DNA of 64,000 bases from Bacteroidales bacterium (GCA_017548505.1 JAFYZX010000022.1:1-64000), one strand, 5' to 3'. Numbered from the stretch's first letter, positions 43,148-52,551 are shown. The notes: generated by a model from the letters alone, not told the origin. A program made the numbers and translations.

Positions 43148-43792
43148 ATGTCTAATTCCAGAAAGATTGTGGAGTGGTTCAGACTGAACGCCAGGGGAGA
43201 GGAGAGCGAACTTCTCTTTACTAACCCCTTTGAACTCATAGTTGCAGTAATTCTCAGCGCCCAATGCACTGATAAAAGAGTCAATCTGGTAACCCCGGCT
43301 CTGCTTGAAGCCTATCCAACTCCCCAAAAGATGGCCAAGGCTTCAAAAGAAGACATATACAAGTATATCAAGTCTGTTTCCTATCCCAACAGCAAGGCGG
43401 ACCATCTTCTGAAGATGAGCCAGAAGCTCCTCAGCGATTTTGGAGGCAAAGTACCAGACAACATCACAGACCTGATGACTCTTCCAGGAGTCGGGCGCAA
43501 AACTGCTAACGTGGTGGCTTCCATCTGCTTCAATGAGCCTGTCATTGCCGTGGATACCCATGTTTTCAGGGTTGCCCACCGCCTTGGACTCTCTCAGGGA
43601 AAGACTCCTTTCGAGGTAGAAAAGGACCTTGAAAAACTGATAAAAAAGGAAGACCGTGCAAGGGCCCATCACTGGCTCATCCTTCACGGAAGATATGTAT
43701 GCAAGGCCCAGAAGCCGGACTGCAATAACTGCGGAATCAACCACCTTTGCCCAAAACTTATGGAAGGCAGCAAACTCAGCGATGGTAGATAA
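43148..43792 (+). CDS. nth: Endonuclease III
   Basis: Nth is a DNA glycosylase/AP lyase that removes oxidised pyrimidines. The helix-hairpin-helix with L-P-G-V-G-R-K-T-A is near 114-122 and contains the catalytic Lys; the catalytic Asp is in A-V-D-T-H-V-F. The iron-sulfur cluster ligands are spaced C-x6-C-x2-C-x5-C near the C-terminus. At 214 aa it is full length. It follows ftsE by 12 bases and overlaps the next gene by 11. Confidence 0.93.
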   Translation: MSNSRKIVEWFRLNARGEESELLFTNPFELIVAVILSAQCTDKRVNLVTPALLEAYPTPQKMAKASKEDIYKYIKSVSYPNSKADHLLKMSQKLLSDFGGKVPDNITDLMTLPGVGRKTANVVASICFNEPVIAVDTHVFRVAHRLGLSQGKTPFEVEKDLEKLIKKEDRARAHHWLILHGRYVCKAQKPDCNNCGINHLCPKLMEGSKLSDGR

Positions 43793-44741
43793 TTTTCAAG
43801 GGCATATCAAGGAATTTGCACTCCATCTGCGTCTGGAGCGGAGTCTGAGCAAAAACACTATAAGTTCCTATTGCTCAGATATAAATATCTTTGCGTCCTG
43901 GCTCAAGGATCATGGTAAACAATCCTTTGAGGATGCCGTGGCTGAAGACGTAGAAGCCTTCATATCCGAGAAGTTCTCCACAGCTTCATCTCCAAGGAGC
44001 CAGAGCCGTATGCTGAGTGCCCTTAAGGCTCTTTACAGATTCCTTAAGATTGAATACGATTTCAAGGGCAATCCACTGGAAACCATAGATACTCCAAAAA
44101 TTACCCGAAGACTTCCGGATGTGCTTTCCGTAGAGGAGATAGACAAGATTCTGGGAACCTGTAACCTTGCGACATACGAAGGCCAGAGAAACCGGGCGAT
44201 GCTGGAGATGCTCTACAGTTGCGGACTTAGAGTAAGTGAGCTTATAAACCTCAAGATATCAGACATTTTCTTCAAGGAGCAATTTGTGCGGATTACCGGA
44301 AAGGGCAACAAGCAGCGCCTTGTGCCGATAGGGGAATACGCCATCTCTGCTGTGAAGAACTACATTCCAACACGATGGGATTGCCTTCAAAAGGCTAAGA
44401 ATTCCAGATCTTCATCCCCGAACCTGGGAAAGAGCAAAAACAAGACAAAACTCTCTGAATCAGATGAGATTTTGTTCCTTAATCGCAGAGGAGGAAAACT
44501 CACCAGAGTAATGGTTTTCACCATTGTAAAGAAGCAGGCTGAACTAGCCGGCATCAAGAAAGATGTTCACCCGCATACGTTCCGTCATTCCTTTGCTACT
44601 CACCTTGTTGAGAACGGAGCAGACCTGCGTGCCGTTCAGGATATGCTTGGCCACGAGAGCATTCTCACCACAGAAATCTACACCCACGTCAGCTCTCAGC
44701 AATGGATGAAGAACATCCTAGACCATCATCCTCAGCGATAA
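43782..44741 (+). CDS. xerD: Tyrosine recombinase XerC/XerD
   Basis: This is the site-specific recombinase that resolves chromosome dimers at dif. An N-terminal SAM-like DNA-binding domain (1-105) is followed by the catalytic domain: Arg in S-C-G-L-R-V-S-E-L, the Lys beta-hairpin, H-T-F-R-H-S-F, the G-H-E-S-I-L-T-T-E-I-Y-T-H segment with the Tyr nucleophile. I use ATG 43782, which overlaps nth by 11 bases; an earlier in-frame ATG at 43656 lies deep inside nth. A basic linker of about 25 residues (S-S-S-P-N-L-G-K-S-K-N-K) interrupts the catalytic domain. The 3' end overlaps phzF by 53 bp tail to tail. Confidence 0.88.
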   Translation: MVDNFQGHIKEFALHLRLERSLSKNTISSYCSDINIFASWLKDHGKQSFEDAVAEDVEAFISEKFSTASSPRSQSRMLSALKALYRFLKIEYDFKGNPLETIDTPKITRRLPDVLSVEEIDKILGTCNLATYEGQRNRAMLEMLYSCGLRVSELINLKISDIFFKEQFVRITGKGNKQRLVPIGEYAISAVKNYIPTRWDCLQKAKNSRSSSPNLGKSKNKTKLSESDEILFLNRRGGKLTRVMVFTIVKKQAELAGIKKDVHPHTFRHSFATHLVENGADLRAVQDMLGHESILTTEIYTHVSSQQWMKNILDHHPQR

Positions 44742-45531
44742 CTGCTTTTCCTCCCACGATTACTCTATCATCGAGAACTTCAAGGTGGAGGATTCCTCCA
44801 CGGGATGAGGCTTGATAGGCATTGAGTTCTGTCTTGCCGAGAATTCTTGCCCAGAAAGGTCCGAGTGTGCAGTGGGCGGATCCTGTTACCGGATCTTCGT
44901 CAATGGCTTCCTTCGGGAAGAAGCATCGCGATACAAAGTCATATTTTCCTTCTCCCGGAGCAGTTATTAGCAGGTTGAAATCTCCTGGAATGGTTTTTAT
45001 CTTTTCATAGTCCGGACGGAAACTCTTTACCTCTTCAACCCTCTCAAATACAGCTAAATAATCTACTCCGCGATAGATTTCTTTTGGGTACAAAGGCTTC
45101 AGTGCGTAGTTCACCGCTTCTATTTCATCCGGATCCGTTACTTTTTCCACACCATACAGAGGGAAGTCCATAAGGATAATGAAGTCGTCTGTCTTCCTGA
45201 CATGAAGCTCTCCGCTCCTGCTCTGGAAATGTAGAGTCTCGGCTTCCCTGAAGTAGTATTTGAACAATATGTAGGATGTGGCAAGTGTTGCATGACCGCA
45301 AAGATCCACCTCGCATCCGGGAGTAAACCAGCGGATATGGAACTTAGGATTCAGTTTGTCATCATCCAGACATAGGCAGAAAGCCGTTTCAGACAGATTG
45401 TTCTCTTTTGCAATATGCTGCATATCAGCATCAGATGGCCAGCTGTCCACAATGCACACCGCCGCAGGATTGCCAGAAAAACCATCCTCTGCAAAGGCAT
45501 TTACTATATATTGCTGTAAGGGGTCCATCAT
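44689..45531 (-). CDS. PhzF-family isomerase
   Basis: These proteins have two similar alpha/beta barrels and share a fold with diaminopimelate epimerase; outside phenazine producers their substrate is unknown. The motifs F-S-G-N-P-A-A-V near 18-25 and G-H-A-T-L-A near 75-80 are present, with the active-site Glu in N-L-S-E-T-A-F near 44-50 and the second glycine-rich D-P-V-T-G-S-A-H near 214-221. The start at 45531 (ATGATG) overlaps the guaA stop by four bases. It is short of nothing and complete. Confidence 0.87.
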   Translation of the reverse strand: MMDPLQQYIVNAFAEDGFSGNPAAVCIVDSWPSDADMQHIAKENNLSETAFCLCLDDDKLNPKFHIRWFTPGCEVDLCGHATLATSYILFKYYFREAETLHFQSRSGELHVRKTDDFIILMDFPLYGVEKVTDPDEIEAVNYALKPLYPKEIYRGVDYLAVFERVEEVKSFRPDYEKIKTIPGDFNLLITAPGEGKYDFVSRCFFPKEAIDEDPVTGSAHCTLGPFWARILGKTELNAYQASSRGGILHLEVLDDRVIVGGKAVIAEDDGLGCSSSIAES

Positions 45532-47168
45532 TCCCACTCAATTGTTGCAGGCGGTTTGGAGGAGATGTCGTAGCAAACCCTGTTTACGCCCTTGACCTTG
45601 TTGATAATCTCGTTGGAGACTTTAGCTAGGAATTCGTACGGGATGTGAACCCAATCTGCTGTCATTCCGTCATTTGAGACAACGGCTCTGAGAGCTATCG
45701 TGTATTCGTAGGTCCTTTCGTCTCCCATTACCCCCACACTTCTTACCGGAAGGAGGATAGTTCCCGCTTGCCATATGGCATCGTACAGAGGAATGAGCCT
45801 TTTGCCAGACGAGGGCGCAAAAACGGGGGACAAATCTGCCTCTTCCGCTGCAAAGCCGTTGGATGCCGGAGGAAGCTCCGTCATATAGGTTCTGAGGTTG
45901 GAGATGAAGATATGGTCTGCTTCCTTGAGGATGTCCAGTTTCTCTTTTGTCACTTCTCCCAGAACCCTGATTCCCAGGCCGGGACCCGGGAAAGGATGGC
46001 GAGAGATAAGCTCTCGTTTGATGCCCAGAGCCCTGCCTGTCCTGCGGACCTCGTCTTTGAAGAGGGAGTGAAGAGGTTCCACGATTTTAAGGTTCATCTT
46101 CTCCGGCAGACCTCCCACGTTGTGATGGGACTTGATTGTGGCGGACGGGCCCTTTACGCTGCTGGACTCGATGACATCAGGATAGATGGTTCCCTGCGCC
46201 AGCCACTTGGCGTTCTTTATCTTCTGGGCTTCGGCATCGAACACTTCTATAAATGTACGTCCAATGGCCTTGCGCTTTCCTTCCGGCTCGGAAATGCCCT
46301 TGAGGGCCTCCATGAAGCGGTCTGCGGCCCTTACGCCTATAACGTTGAGGCCCATATCCTTGTACTGCTCAAGCACATCCTCGAATTCGTTCTTTCTCAA
46401 AAGGCCGTTATCCACGAAAATGCAATGGAGCCTCTGTCCTATAGCCTTGTTCAGAAGGACTGCGGCAACGGAAGAATCCACTCCGCCGCTCAGGCCGAGA
46501 ATAACCTCGTCATCGCCGAGCTTGGCCTTCAGGTCCTTGACAGTTGCCTCAATGAAGGATTCCGTGGTCCAGTCTCCCTTGCAGAGGCATACTCCCTTTA
46601 CAAAGTTGCGGAGCATAGTTCCGCCGTAAGCCGTGTGGAACACCTCCGGATGGAACTGGAAGGCATATATGTTTTTCTCTGCGATTTTGTAAGCGGCATT
46701 TCTGACGGTAGGGGTGGAAGCAATCAGTACTGCTCCCTCGGGCAGCTTTGTGATGGAATCCCCGTGGCTCATCCATACCTGTGAAGTCTTTGGAATATCC
46801 TTGAAAACCGGCTCGTTTTCCTCCGCGACAGTCAGTTCCGCCCTTCCGTATTCCCTTGTGTTTGAGGCCTCCACGGCACCTCCCTGAGTATGGGCGATAT
46901 ACTGGGCACCGTAGCAGATGCCAAGAATCGGAAGCTTGCCTTCAAAATCGCCGAGATCCACCTTTGGACTATTGGCATCCCTGACTGAGAACGGGCTTCC
47001 GGACAGGATCAGGCCCTTTACATCCTCCGGGATGGTTTTAGCTTCCGGATCGGCGAACGGGAACTTGTTGAAAGGATAGATTTCGCAGTAAACGTCGAGT
47101 TCCCTGACTCTTCTTCCTATGACCTGAGTCACCTGGGAACCGAAATCAAGTATGATTATTCTCTCCAT
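45528..47168 (-). CDS. guaA: GMP synthase (glutamine-hydrolysing)
   Basis: GuaA turns XMP into GMP. The class I amidotransferase domain has G-I-C-Y-G-A-Q with the catalytic Cys near 87 and F-H-P-E-V with the His near 180; the ATP-pyrophosphatase P-loop is L-S-G-G-V-D-S-S near 250. The C-terminal dimerisation domain ends P-P-A-T-I-E-W-E. It has 546 aa, about 30 more than usual; the extra lies between the Leu-Arg-Thr-Tyr and Leu-Tyr-Asp segments of the C-terminal domain (about residues 425-455). The start is ATG 47168, 24 bases after its -7 box. Confidence 0.94.
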   Translation of the reverse strand: MERIIILDFGSQVTQVIGRRVRELDVYCEIYPFNKFPFADPEAKTIPEDVKGLILSGSPFSVRDANSPKVDLGDFEGKLPILGICYGAQYIAHTQGGAVEASNTREYGRAELTVAEENEPVFKDIPKTSQVWMSHGDSITKLPEGAVLIASTPTVRNAAYKIAEKNIYAFQFHPEVFHTAYGGTMLRNFVKGVCLCKGDWTTESFIEATVKDLKAKLGDDEVILGLSGGVDSSVAAVLLNKAIGQRLHCIFVDNGLLRKNEFEDVLEQYKDMGLNVIGVRAADRFMEALKGISEPEGKRKAIGRTFIEVFDAEAQKIKNAKWLAQGTIYPDVIESSSVKGPSATIKSHHNVGGLPEKMNLKIVEPLHSLFKDEVRRTGRALGIKRELISRHPFPGPGLGIRVLGEVTKEKLDILKEADHIFISNLRTYMTELPPASNGFAAEEADLSPVFAPSSGKRLIPLYDAIWQAGTILLPVRSVGVMGDERTYEYTIALRAVVSNDGMTADWVHIPYEFLAKVSNEIINKVKGVNRVCYDISSKPPATIEWE

Positions 47169-47192
47169 TGAAGTTAGATTGAAACGGCTGCA

Positions 47193-47200
47193 CAAAGATA
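47193..47200 (-). promoter_or_regulatory. guaA promoter -7 box
   Basis: TATCTTTG on the minus strand matches TAnnTTTG, 24 bases before the guaA start. It is back to back with the typA box at 47213. Confidence 0.55.
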
Positions 47201-47212
47201 GGCCATTTTTGT

Positions 47213-47220
47213 TACTTTTG
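47213..47220 (+). promoter_or_regulatory. typA promoter -7 box, nearly leaderless
   Basis: TACTTTTG matches TAnnTTTG and ends eight bases before the ATG at 47229, so the mRNA should have almost no 5' leader. Confidence 0.55.
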
Positions 47221-47228
47221 CAGCCGTT

Positions 47229-49037
47229 ATGCAAAACATAAGGAATATAGCGATTGTGGCCCATGTGGACCACGGAAAGACCACTCTGGTGGACAAGATG
47301 ATTGCCCAGGCCAAGGTAACGAGGGAAAGCGAGAAGAACCCGGGGCAGCTGATCCTGGACAACAACGACCTTGAGAGGGAAAGGGGAATCACCATCCTCT
47401 CCAAGAACGTGAGTGTACCGTATAAAGGATACAAAATCAACATCATAGACACTCCGGGCCACGCCGATTTCGGCGGCGAGGTGGAGAGGGTCCTCAACAT
47501 GGCGGACGGAGTCCTGCTGCTGGTGGATGCCTTCGAAGGCTGCATGCCGCAGACCAGATTCGTGCTCCAGAAGGCCCTGGAACTGGGAAAGAAGCCTCTG
47601 GTGGTAATTAATAAGGTAGACAAGCTAAACTGTCGCCCGGAGGAGGTTAACGACCAGGTTTTCGAACTGATGTTCAACCTCAACGCCAACGACGACCAGC
47701 TTAACTTCAAGACCGTATACGGCTGCGCAAAGCAGGGCTGGATGAGCCTGGACTGGAGAAAGCCCACAACAGACCTTACAACGCTGATGGACCTTATCAT
47801 CAGCGAGATACCTGGTCCTGAACAGGATCTTGAAGGAACTCCTCAGATGCTGATATCCTCCCTGGAATACTCTCCTTATGTTGGCAGAATCGCCGTGGGA
47901 AGGATTAAGAGGGGAGTGCTTAAGGCAGGTCAGGAAATCACCCTCTGCCACAGGGACGGAACCCAGGTCCGCCAGAGAATCAAGGACCTGATGGTATTCA
48001 CCGGAATCGAGAAAACCAAGGCGGAGACCGTTGAGAGCGGAGATATCTGCGCCGTGGTGGGAATCGAGGGCTTTGAAATCGGAGACACCATCGCAGATCA
48101 CGAGAATCCGGAGCCGCTGCCTCCAATCACAATAGACGAGCCTACTATGAGTATGCTCTTCTGCATCAACGATTCGCCGTTCTTCGGGCGCGACGGCAAG
48201 TACGTGACTTCCCGCCACCTGAAGGAAAGGCTGGAGAAAGAACTGGAAAAGAACCTTGCCCTGAGGGTTAAGCCGGGCAAGACTTCCGACTCCTTTATAG
48301 TATATGGAAGGGGCGTGCTCCATTTGTCCATCCTCATTGAGACTATGCGCAGAGAGGGATTCGAGCTCCAGATCGGCCAGCCGAAGGTTATAGACAAGAA
48401 CATAAACGGCACAAGATGCGAGCCTGTGGAGCATCTTATCATAGATGTCCCGGAGGAGTTCGTGGGCAGGGCTATCGAGATGACCACCCGCAGAAAGGGA
48501 GCCCTTCTGCACATGGATCATCGCGGAGACAGGGTGCATCTGGACTTTGACATTCCTTCCAGAGGTATTATCGGTCTGAGGAGTAACCTCATAACCGCCA
48601 CCTCCGGAGAGGCAATCATGGCTCACCGCTTCAAGGATTACGAGCCTTACAAGGGAGAAATCGAGAAGAGAACCAACGGTTCCCTGGTGGCATTGGAGAC
48701 AGGCCAGGCCATTGCTTACTCCATGTGGAAACTTCTGGACAGGGGCAAGTGGATAATCAATCCGGGAGAAGATGTCTATGCCGGACAGGTTGTTGGCGAA
48801 TATACCCGCGCAATGGACCTTAACGTAAATGTCTGCATAAAGAAGAAACTTACTAACGTAAGAGCCTCTGGTTCAGACGAGAAGGTTATACTTCCGCCAC
48901 CTATGCAGTTCACTTTGGAAGAAATGCTGGAGTACATCCAGGACGACGAGCTGGTTGAGGTTACTCCAAAACACCTGAGAATCCGCAAGATTTATCTGGA
49001 CGAGAACGAGAGGAAGCGCCACAAGATGCAGGGATAA
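47229..49037 (+). CDS. typA: Ribosome-binding GTPase TypA/BipA
   Basis: BipA is an EF-G-like GTPase that helps assemble 50S subunits under stress. G1 A-H-V-D-H-G-K-T is near 10-17, G2 R-E-R-G-I-T-I near 52-58, G3 D-T-P-G-H-A-D near 74-80 and G4 N-K-V-D near 128. The later G-R-G-V-L-H-L segment and the C-terminal [11 protein letters not shown] helix belong to BipA. At 602 aa it is full length. The start codon lies eight bases after the promoter box. Confidence 0.95.
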   Translation: MQNIRNIAIVAHVDHGKTTLVDKMIAQAKVTRESEKNPGQLILDNNDLERERGITILSKNVSVPYKGYKINIIDTPGHADFGGEVERVLNMADGVLLLVDAFEGCMPQTRFVLQKALELGKKPLVVINKVDKLNCRPEEVNDQVFELMFNLNANDDQLNFKTVYGCAKQGWMSLDWRKPTTDLTTLMDLIISEIPGPEQDLEGTPQMLISSLEYSPYVGRIAVGRIKRGVLKAGQEITLCHRDGTQVRQRIKDLMVFTGIEKTKAETVESGDICAVVGIEGFEIGDTIADHENPEPLPPITIDEPTMSMLFCINDSPFFGRDGKYVTSRHLKERLEKELEKNLALRVKPGKTSDSFIVYGRGVLHLSILIETMRREGFELQIGQPKVIDKNINGTRCEPVEHLIIDVPEEFVGRAIEMTTRRKGALLHMDHRGDRVHLDFDIPSRGIIGLRSNLITATSGEAIMAHRFKDYEPYKGEIEKRTNGSLVALETGQAIAYSMWKLLDRGKWIINPGEDVYAGQVVGEYTRAMDLNVNVCIKKKLTNVRASGSDEKVILPPPMQFTLEEMLEYIQDDELVEVTPKHLRIRKIYLDENERKRHKMQG

Positions 49038-49062
49038 AACTTGCATTTTGAAAAATAATAAG

Positions 49063-49070
49063 TATATTTG
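49063..49070 (+). promoter_or_regulatory. Promoter -7 box of the DUF177-rpmF-fabH operon
   Basis: TATATTTG is an exact match and ends nine bases before the ATG at 49080; a TTG at 49041-49043 gives a spacing of 19. The leader is almost absent. Confidence 0.6.
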
Positions 49071-49079
49071 CGCCCCATT

Positions 49080-49607
49080 ATGGACTACAAGATTCACATA
49101 AGCGGACTTGCCCAAGGAAAGTATGAATATGAGTTCCCTGTAAAGGGAGACCTTTTCAGAGAGTTTGGAAACCAGCAGGTTATGGATGCGGATATTACCG
49201 CAAAAGTGATACTGGAGAAGGGAAGCGGCTGGATGAATGCCCACCTGAAGGGCGAGGGAAAGGTAACCGTGGAGTGCGACAGATGCCTCGACCAGATGGA
49301 CATACCGGTGGATTTCGAGGCAAGCCTGGCAATAAGGACTGCCAAGCTGGGAGAGGATACCGAGGATTCAGACGAATTTATTATCGTCGATCCTTCTGAG
49401 GCTGAGGTGGATCTGAAACAGTTCATATACGATTATATATGCGTGAACCTTCCAATGGTTTCCTGCCATCCGGAAGGGGAATGCAACCCTGAAATGCTCG
49501 CCAAGATCGAGGCTCTCAGGGCAGGGGAGACTAAAAAGGAAGAAACTGAAAACTATTCCCCGTTCAGCGGCCTTAAAGACCTTCTGGACAAAGGGAAAAA
49601 GAAATAG
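49080..49607 (+). CDS. DUF177 (YceD-like) protein
   Basis: DUF177/YceD proteins are encoded just ahead of rpmF and are linked to 23S rRNA maturation. The C-x-R-C-L-D-Q segment near residue 60 and the later C-V-N-L-P-M-V-S-C-H-P-E-G-E-C near 120-133 show the family cysteine pattern. At 175 aa it is normal. I use ATG 49080 (Met-Asp-Tyr-Lys); an ATG four codons earlier would lie inside the promoter. rpmF follows after 26 bases. Confidence 0.88.
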   Translation: MDYKIHISGLAQGKYEYEFPVKGDLFREFGNQQVMDADITAKVILEKGSGWMNAHLKGEGKVTVECDRCLDQMDIPVDFEASLAIRTAKLGEDTEDSDEFIIVDPSEAEVDLKQFIYDYICVNLPMVSCHPEGECNPEMLAKIEALRAGETKKEETENYSPFSGLKDLLDKGKKK

Positions 49608-49633
49608 AGTGTAAAATTTTAAAATTATAAGAG

Positions 49634-49816
49634 ATGGCACATCCTAAACACAAGATCTCCAAGCAGAGGAGAGACAAGAGAAGAACTCACGACAAGGCAG
49701 AACTGCCTACACTGTCAACTTGTTCTAACTGCGGTGCTACTGTTATGTATCATCACGTTTGCCCTGAGTGCGGTTACTATCGCGGACGTCTGGTCATAGC
49801 TAAGGAAAATGCATAG
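49634..49816 (+). CDS. rpmF: 50S ribosomal protein L32
   Basis: L32 is a small zinc-ribbon protein of the large subunit. The first line H-P-K-H-K-I-S-K-Q-R-R-D-K-R-R-T-H is typical, and C-S-N-C-G near 31-35 with C-P-E-C-G near 48-52 forms the zinc site. At 60 aa it is normal. Its stop overlaps the start of fabH by 8 bases, the classical rpmF-fabH linkage. Confidence 0.95.
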   Translation: MAHPKHKISKQRRDKRRTHDKAELPTLSTCSNCGATVMYHHVCPECGYYRGRLVIAKENA

Positions 49817-50804
49817 CACGCCAAAGGCCATAATCACGGGCATCGAGGCCTATATCCCTGATTATGTGCTTACAAACCAGGAGCTCTCGACCATGGTGGA
49901 TACCTCGGACGAATGGATAATGTCCAGGGTAGGCATCAGGGAAAGACGCATACTAAAGGAAGATGGCCTGGGAACATCCTTCATGGCTTCCATAGCCGTG
50001 CAGAGGCTGCTCAAGGCCACCCACACAGATCCTTCGGAGGTTCAGATGCTGGTTTGCCATACCGTTACTCCGGATATGGTCTTCACGGCTACCTCCAACA
50101 TCATCTGCGACAAATGCGGAATCAAGAACGCCTGGGGTTTTGATACAAATGCCGGTTGCAGCGGCTTCCTGTTTACATTCGAGACCATTCGCCGATTCAT
50201 CGAGACTGGTCAGTACAAGAAGATTATCATTGTTACCGGAGAGAGAATGAGCAGCATCGTAAACTACGAGGACCGTACAACCTGTCCTTTGTTCGGCGAT
50301 GCGGCAGTTGCACTGATGATAGAGCCTAGCGAGGATCCTAGCCTGGGATTCCAGGATAGTATCCTCCACGTGGACGGCATCGGCAGAAGATATCTGTACC
50401 AGACAGCCGGCGGAAGCCTCTATCCAGCAAGCCACGACAATGTGGACAAGCGTATGCACTTCATCCACCAGGAAGGGCAGGGCGTATTCAAGTATGCCGT
50501 AGTAAATATGGCAGACGTATCTGAAGAGATGATGAAGCGCCACAACCTTACTGCCGAGGATATCGCATACCTGGTTCCTCATCAGGCCAACCTGAGAATA
50601 ATAGATGCTACCGCCAGAAGGATGGGTCTTCCTAAAGAGAAGGTGCTCATTAACATAGAACGCTTCGGCAATACGGCGGGAACCTCCATTCCTCTTGCAA
50701 TCTGGGACTTCAAGTCCAAGTTCAAGAAGGGAGACAACCTGATCCTGAGCGCATTCGGAGCGGGCTTCACCTGGGGCAGCATTTTCTACAGGTGGGCATA
50801 TTAG
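49809..50804 (+). CDS. fabH: 3-oxoacyl-ACP synthase III (FabH)
   Basis: FabH starts fatty acid synthesis by joining acyl-CoA to malonyl-ACP. The active-site Cys is in N-A-G-C-S-G-F near 112-118, His in V-P-H-Q-A-N near 255-260 and Asn in E-R-F-G-N-T-A near 281-287. At 331 aa it has normal length. It overlaps rpmF by 8 bases and is the last gene of that operon here; plsX is not adjacent. Confidence 0.93.
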   Translation: MHSTPKAIITGIEAYIPDYVLTNQELSTMVDTSDEWIMSRVGIRERRILKEDGLGTSFMASIAVQRLLKATHTDPSEVQMLVCHTVTPDMVFTATSNIICDKCGIKNAWGFDTNAGCSGFLFTFETIRRFIETGQYKKIIIVTGERMSSIVNYEDRTTCPLFGDAAVALMIEPSEDPSLGFQDSILHVDGIGRRYLYQTAGGSLYPASHDNVDKRMHFIHQEGQGVFKYAVVNMADVSEEMMKRHNLTAEDIAYLVPHQANLRIIDATARRMGLPKEKVLINIERFGNTAGTSIPLAIWDFKSKFKKGDNLILSAFGAGFTWGSIFYRWAY

Positions 50805-50828
50805 GCCTAAAGAAAAGAAATACGGTTT

Positions 50829-50900
50829 GGTCCTATAGTTCAACGGATAGAACGGAAGTTTCCTAAACTTCAAATCTGGGTTCGATTCCCGGTGGGACTA
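50829..50900 (+). tRNA. tRNA-Arg (CCT)
   Basis: The 72-nt sequence folds with acceptor GGTCCTA/TGGGACT (including a G-T pair at the top), D arm GTTC/GAAC, anticodon stem GAAGT/ACTTC with loop TTCCTAA (anticodon CCT) and T arm CTGGG/CCCGG. It reads AGG codons. CCA is not encoded. Confidence 0.88.
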
Positions 50901-50901
50901 C

Positions 50902-50930
50902 AAAGCGGTTCGGAAGAGCCGCTTTTTCTT
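50902..50930 (+). terminator. Intrinsic terminator after tRNA-Arg
   Basis: AAAGCGG (50902-50908) pairs with CCGCTTT (50919-50925), the stem extends inward with GGTTC/GAGCC, and a T-rich tail follows. Confidence 0.82.
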
Positions 50931-50933
50931 TTA

Positions 50934-50993
50934 TCAAATACCTAGAACAATATCCGGGCTGATTTCAAGCTTTACGGCAATGGTTCGTGCTTG
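50934..50993 (-). pseudogene. Possible remnant of an XRE-type HTH gene
   Basis: About 19 codons before a TGA stop read A-R-T-I-A-V-K-L-E-I-S-P-D-I-V-L-G-I, which looks like the end of an XRE/Cro-type helix-turn-helix. A stop codon directly precedes it in frame, so no intact gene is present. Location next to a tRNA fits decay of an integrated element. Confidence 0.3.
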
Positions 50994-51001
50994 TTAGATG
51001 A

Positions 51002-51157
51002 TTATTGATTGATACCTTCGTTGAAGCCATTGAGGAAGGCGGCCCAGTTGGAGATGAGTTCGATGGCAAACCAGGCGACAATTATGATTACCACCAGCCA
51101 AATGATTTGCTTTCTGTTTTCCTTAATGAAGGTCTTTGCTTGTTTCATTGTTTCCAT
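51002..51157 (-). CDS. Small single-pass membrane protein, 51 aa
   Basis: The ORF runs from ATG 51157 to TAA at 51002. A charged, basic N-terminus of about 17 residues leads into one hydrophobic helix (I-I-W-L-V-V-I-I-I-V-A-W-F-A-I) and a C-terminal S-N-W-A-A-F-L-N-G-F-N-E-G motif with N-Q at the end. Small proteins of this pattern (one helix, then W-x-x-F-x-x-G-F-x-x-G) are widespread in Bacteroidales; function is unknown. The positive N-terminus suggests cytoplasm-in orientation. It is missed by simple gene finders. Confidence 0.65.
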   Translation of the reverse strand: METMKQAKTFIKENRKQIIWLVVIIIVAWFAIELISNWAAFLNGFNEGINQ

Positions 51158-51230
51158 AACTTCTTTCTTTTTAGTTTATTATGGGTGCAATATAGCAGTA
51201 TGGCCTCAACGGCGGATGCCAAACGGTAAA

Positions 51231-51238
51231 TAAATTTG
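51231..51238 (+). promoter_or_regulatory. Candidate hydF promoter -7 box
   Basis: TAAATTTG is an exact TAnnTTTG match 80 bases before the hydF ATG. No convincing TTTG is seen at the -33 position, so this is tentative. Confidence 0.35.
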
Positions 51239-51318
51239 ATTACATTTGAAGAAATTGTTGATACTGGAATCGTATAAGTGTATTATGCGTTTTAATCGCA
51301 TATCAAGAATCTGTAATT

Positions 51319-52521
51319 ATGGAAGTTAGAAACATTGTAGTGCTGGGGCGCAGAAATGCGGGCAAAAGTTCGCTTGTTAACCTTTTGACAGGCCAGAATG
51401 TGTCTATAGTGTCTGATGTGGCGGGAACTACCACGGATCCCGTACGCAAGCGTATGGAGATTAAAGGAGTCGGGCCGTGCAATATCATTGATACGGCGGG
51501 AGTTGATGACAGCGGGGATGTAGGTGCGCTGCGCTCGTCCAGAAGCCTGAATGAAGCGGTAGGGGCGGATCTGGCTCTTCTGCTTTTTACGGGGAACAGT
51601 TTCCTGGATTATGAAAGGAATCTGGCCGCCCTTCTCAAAGATAACGGGATACCGTTTATAATCGTTCACAACCAGGAAGATCTTGAGCATCTGGAGGATG
51701 ATGTAAGAGTTTCTCTCACCGATGAATACAAGTGCCCTGTAGTAAGATTTACCTGCCTTAAGAACATAAGCGGGATGTATGTCGAGGAACTTGTAGAAGC
51801 TATTGCAGGAGCGCTGAAGCATACAGGAGAAACTGAAGTGGAACTGGTTCCCCGGTCTTTGGCAGGAGAGGGGGACAGGGTGCTGCTGGTTTGCCCGATA
51901 GACAAGGGAGCTCCGGAAGGAAGGCTGATACTCCCTCAGGTGAAGGTTCTCCGTAATCTTTTGGACAACAAGGCAGTTGTTACGGTCATCCAGCCATCGG
52001 AACTGAAAGATGTTTTTCAGAAGGAGAAGTACAAGTTAGTGATAACGGACAGCCAGGCCTTTAGTGAAGTTGCAGCGGCGGTTCCGGAAGGTATTCCGGT
52101 AGGCAGTTTCAGCATTCTGTTTGCCCGCCGCAAAGGGCCGTTTGATTTGTTCCTGAAATCAGTCTCCGCGATAGATAACCTAAAGGACGGAGATAGGGTG
52201 CTGATACTTGAAAGCTGCACTCACAGAGCAACTTGCGACGATATAGGCAGGGTAAGAATTCCTGCTTTGCTCAAGTCTTATACCGGCAAGGATCTGGCAT
52301 TTGATTTTGTGAGCGGACTGGATCCGGTTCCGGACCGGAAGTATGCCCTGGCAATCCAGTGCGGCGGCTGTATGGCAACAAGCCGTCAGATACAATCCAG
52401 GGTGGAAAGCATCGCTGAGGAAAAAGTTCCAGTAACAAATTATGGCCTTGCAATAGCATTTAGCAAGGGGCTTTTCGGTAATAGAAATTTCACGGATTTC
52501 TTGACTTTGGTTGATGAATAG
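51319..52521 (+). CDS. hydF: [FeFe]-hydrogenase maturation GTPase HydF
   Basis: HydF is the scaffold on which the diiron subcluster is built before insertion into [FeFe]-hydrogenase. The GTPase part has G-R-R-N-A-G-K-S-S near 10-18, T-T-x-D-P-V near 38, D-T-A-G-V near 59 and a degenerate G4 H-N-Q-E-D. The FeS site is visible as S-C-T-H (about 295) and Q-C-G-G-C near 345-349, the C-x-H / C-x-x-C pattern of the family. At 400 aa it is complete. HydE, HydG and hydrogenase genes are not in the window. Confidence 0.92.
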   Translation: MEVRNIVVLGRRNAGKSSLVNLLTGQNVSIVSDVAGTTTDPVRKRMEIKGVGPCNIIDTAGVDDSGDVGALRSSRSLNEAVGADLALLLFTGNSFLDYERNLAALLKDNGIPFIIVHNQEDLEHLEDDVRVSLTDEYKCPVVRFTCLKNISGMYVEELVEAIAGALKHTGETEVELVPRSLAGEGDRVLLVCPIDKGAPEGRLILPQVKVLRNLLDNKAVVTVIQPSELKDVFQKEKYKLVITDSQAFSEVAAAVPEGIPVGSFSILFARRKGPFDLFLKSVSAIDNLKDGDRVLILESCTHRATCDDIGRVRIPALLKSYTGKDLAFDFVSGLDPVPDRKYALAIQCGGCMATSRQIQSRVESIAEEKVPVTNYGLAIAFSKGLFGNRNFTDFLTLVDE

Positions 52522-52543
52522 CAACAAATAGCGGGATTTTTCT

Positions 52544-52551
52544 TATTTTTG
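52544..52551 (+). promoter_or_regulatory. ppdK promoter -7 box
   Basis: TATTTTTG matches TAnnTTTG, 42 bases before the ppdK start at 52594. Confidence 0.55.
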
